From assembly GCA_951812965.1 (NCBI GenBank), contig OX638341.1, forward strand, positions 248,001 to 312,000: DNA of 64,000 nt, in the 5' to 3' direction. Under the pieces are notes generated by a model, which was not told the DNA's origin, searched no databases, and saw only the letters and a list, made by a program, of their open reading frames with translations. Positions 62,967 through 64,000 of this stretch are shown here, in pieces. How positions within the stretch are numbered: position 1 is the stretch's first letter; the number at the start of each line of letters is the position of its first letter. The translations under genes were made by a program, and so were the position numbers. The DNA comes from an uncultured Pseudohongiella sp. (GTDB lineage Bacteria > Pseudomonadota > Gammaproteobacteria > Pseudomonadales > Pseudohongiellaceae).

Positions 62967-64000
62967 TCAGGCTTGCGGGCCCGCGTAGCGAGAGAAATCG
63001 TCCTGCTTCGCGAGATTTTCGAACTTGGTGAGATTGTTGAGGAAGCTGAGTCTCACTGTTCCAATCTCGCCGTTTCGGTGCTTGCCTATGTTGACTTCGG
63101 CCACGCCTTTGTCCTCTTCCTTGGTTTCTTCCTTTTTGTAGACTTCTTCGCGATAAAGAAAAATGATCAGATCCGCGTCCTGTTCGATGGCGCCGGATTC
63201 GCGCAGGTCCGACATGATCGGCCGCTTGTTCGGCCGTTGTTCAAGGCCGCGATTCAACTGTGAAAGCGCCATCACGGGACATTCGAATTCCCGCGCCATT
63301 AATTTCATGGATCTGGAAATCTCAGAAATCTCTCCTACCCGGTTTTCCGATGTACCTTTCAGGTGCATGAGTTGCAAGTAGTCCACCACGATCAACCCGA
63401 GGCGGTCGCCGTGCTTCTGGCTGATACGACGCGCCCTGGCGCGCATATCGGTCGGTGATAGTCCGGAACCATCATCTATATACAAGGGTTTGTCTTTCAG
63501 GCGCTGCATGGTGGTGTCGAGTTTCGAAAGTTCTTCGGCAGACAGTTTGCCGACCCGAATTTTCGAATGATCGATGCGGCCCACTGAAGACAACATACGA
63601 AAAACCAGGCTTTGCGCAGGCATTTCCAGGCTGAAGACGAGGACGGGCAATTCCTGATGCAGAATCGCGTGTTCCACCGCGTTCATCGCGAACGCGGTCT
63701 TGCCCATGGACGGCCGGCCTGCGACCACGATGAGATCGGATTTCTGCCAGCCGGAAGTTATCTTGTCTAGATCGATAAAACCGCTGGACATGCCGGTAAG
63801 GTCGGATCCCGATTCCTTCAACTGCTCGATTCGATCCATGGCTTCGCTGAGCAAGGGATTGAGCGCCTCGGGCCCCTTGTCCTTGGGTCGGGCGTTGGCG
63901 ATGCCGAAGATCCGCTGCTCGGCCTGATCGAGAATATCCGCCACCGGAGCGCCTTCGGTGTTGTAGCAGTTGTCGATGATCTTGTTGCCCGCGCCGATCA
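62967..64000 (-). CDS. dnaB: Replicative DNA helicase DnaB, 5' end outside window
   Basis: About 345 C-terminal residues of DnaB lie in the window. The P-loop is in VAGRPSMGKTAFAMN, the Walker B in IVVDYLQLMHLKG, and the arginine/lysine-rich C-terminus has NRGLEQRPNKRPIMSDLRES and DADLIIFLYREEVY. The frame remains open to base 64000, reading IGAGNKIIDNC before MADILDQAEQ, so the N-terminal domain is outside the window. DnaB is the replication-fork helicase. The DnaT-like and P-like proteins at 31.5-33.2 kb are candidate partners. Confidence 0.97.
   Translation of the reverse strand, partial: IGAGNKIIDNCYNTEGAPVADILDQAEQRIFGIANARPKDKGPEALNPLLSEAMDRIEQLKESGSDLTGMSSGFIDLDKITSGWQKSDLIVVAGRPSMGKTAFAMNAVEHAILHQELPVLVFSLEMPAQSLVFRMLSSVGRIDHSKIRVGKLSAEELSKLDTTMQRLKDKPLYIDDGSGLSPTDMRARARRISQKHGDRLGLIVVDYLQLMHLKGTSENRVGEISEISRSMKLMAREFECPVMALSQLNRGLEQRPNKRPIMSDLRESGAIEQDADLIIFLYREEVYKKEETKEEDKGVAEVNIGKHRNGEIGTVRLSFLNNLTKFENLAKQDDFSRYAGPQA

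Overview
The window looks like chromosome from a Gram-negative gammaproteobacterium, probably a free-living or host-associated aerobic heterotroph. Supporting signs are a TonB-dependent receptor, Sec and Tat exported enzymes, c-type cytochromes, the glyA-nrdR-ribD-ribE-ribBX-ribH-nusB-thiL order, the radA-alr-dnaB neighbourhood, and a DnaT-like/lambda P-like primosome pair. Base composition is GC-rich through most of the window. It is visibly lower in the CBASS genes near 45-47 kb. The species cannot be named from the sequence alone.

Layout. 1-2.7 kb: the 3' part of dxs, then cobO and a CobC-like phosphatase. 2.9-8.6 kb: a very large secreted leucine-rich-repeat protein with an HExxH motif, split by a 1383-bp IS1202/ISNCY-like element with a 17-bp target duplication. 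8.6-9.7 kb: ribA and pgpA. 10-24.8 kb: a plus-strand hydantoin/oxoproline-type catabolic cluster (TonB receptor, HyuA, two different HyuB, an MFS gene with an in-frame stop, a small membrane protein, a MalT-like regulator, an Asp/Glu/hydantoin racemase and an NCS1 permease). 24.7-33.2 kb: a minus-strand housekeeping block for riboflavin, thiamin, NusB, NrdR and GlyA, headed by the primosome pair. 33.2-38.4 kb: glycerate kinase, a MerR-controlled metal permease, alpha-carbonic anhydrase, an esterase, and several short palindromic repeats. 38.4-47.0 kb: a defence island with type I restriction-modification (hsdR-hsdS-fic-hsdM), a small antisense gene under fic, and a two-gene CBASS system (CD-NTase plus a four-TM effector). 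47.2-56.0 kb: a tightly packed minus-strand set of mostly exported catabolic enzymes. 56-60.4 kb: a tandem hairpin region, cupin and SnoaL-like genes, a six-copy palindrome array, an M20 peptidase and an MFS transporter. 60.4-64.0 kb: radA, alr and the 3' part of dnaB.

How the parts work together. RibA near 8.6 kb probably supplies the GTP cyclohydrolase II step, because the RibA-like half of the RibBA protein at 27 kb has lost its zinc-site cysteines. The 10-25 kb cluster has outer-membrane uptake, inner-membrane uptake, ring opening, racemisation and its own regulator. In the 47-56 kb set, the flavin oxidase, dihaem cytochrome, RidA-like protein, amidase, haem/propeller protein and amidohydrolase all carry export signals, which suggests a periplasmic nitrogen-compound pathway.

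The most notable items are the CBASS/type I RM/Fic island with its antisense gene, the cleanly IS-interrupted LRR-HExxH gene, the chain of adjacent hairpins at 56.02-56.15 kb, the triple-DnaT protein, and the MFS gene whose only visible defect is a TAA codon.
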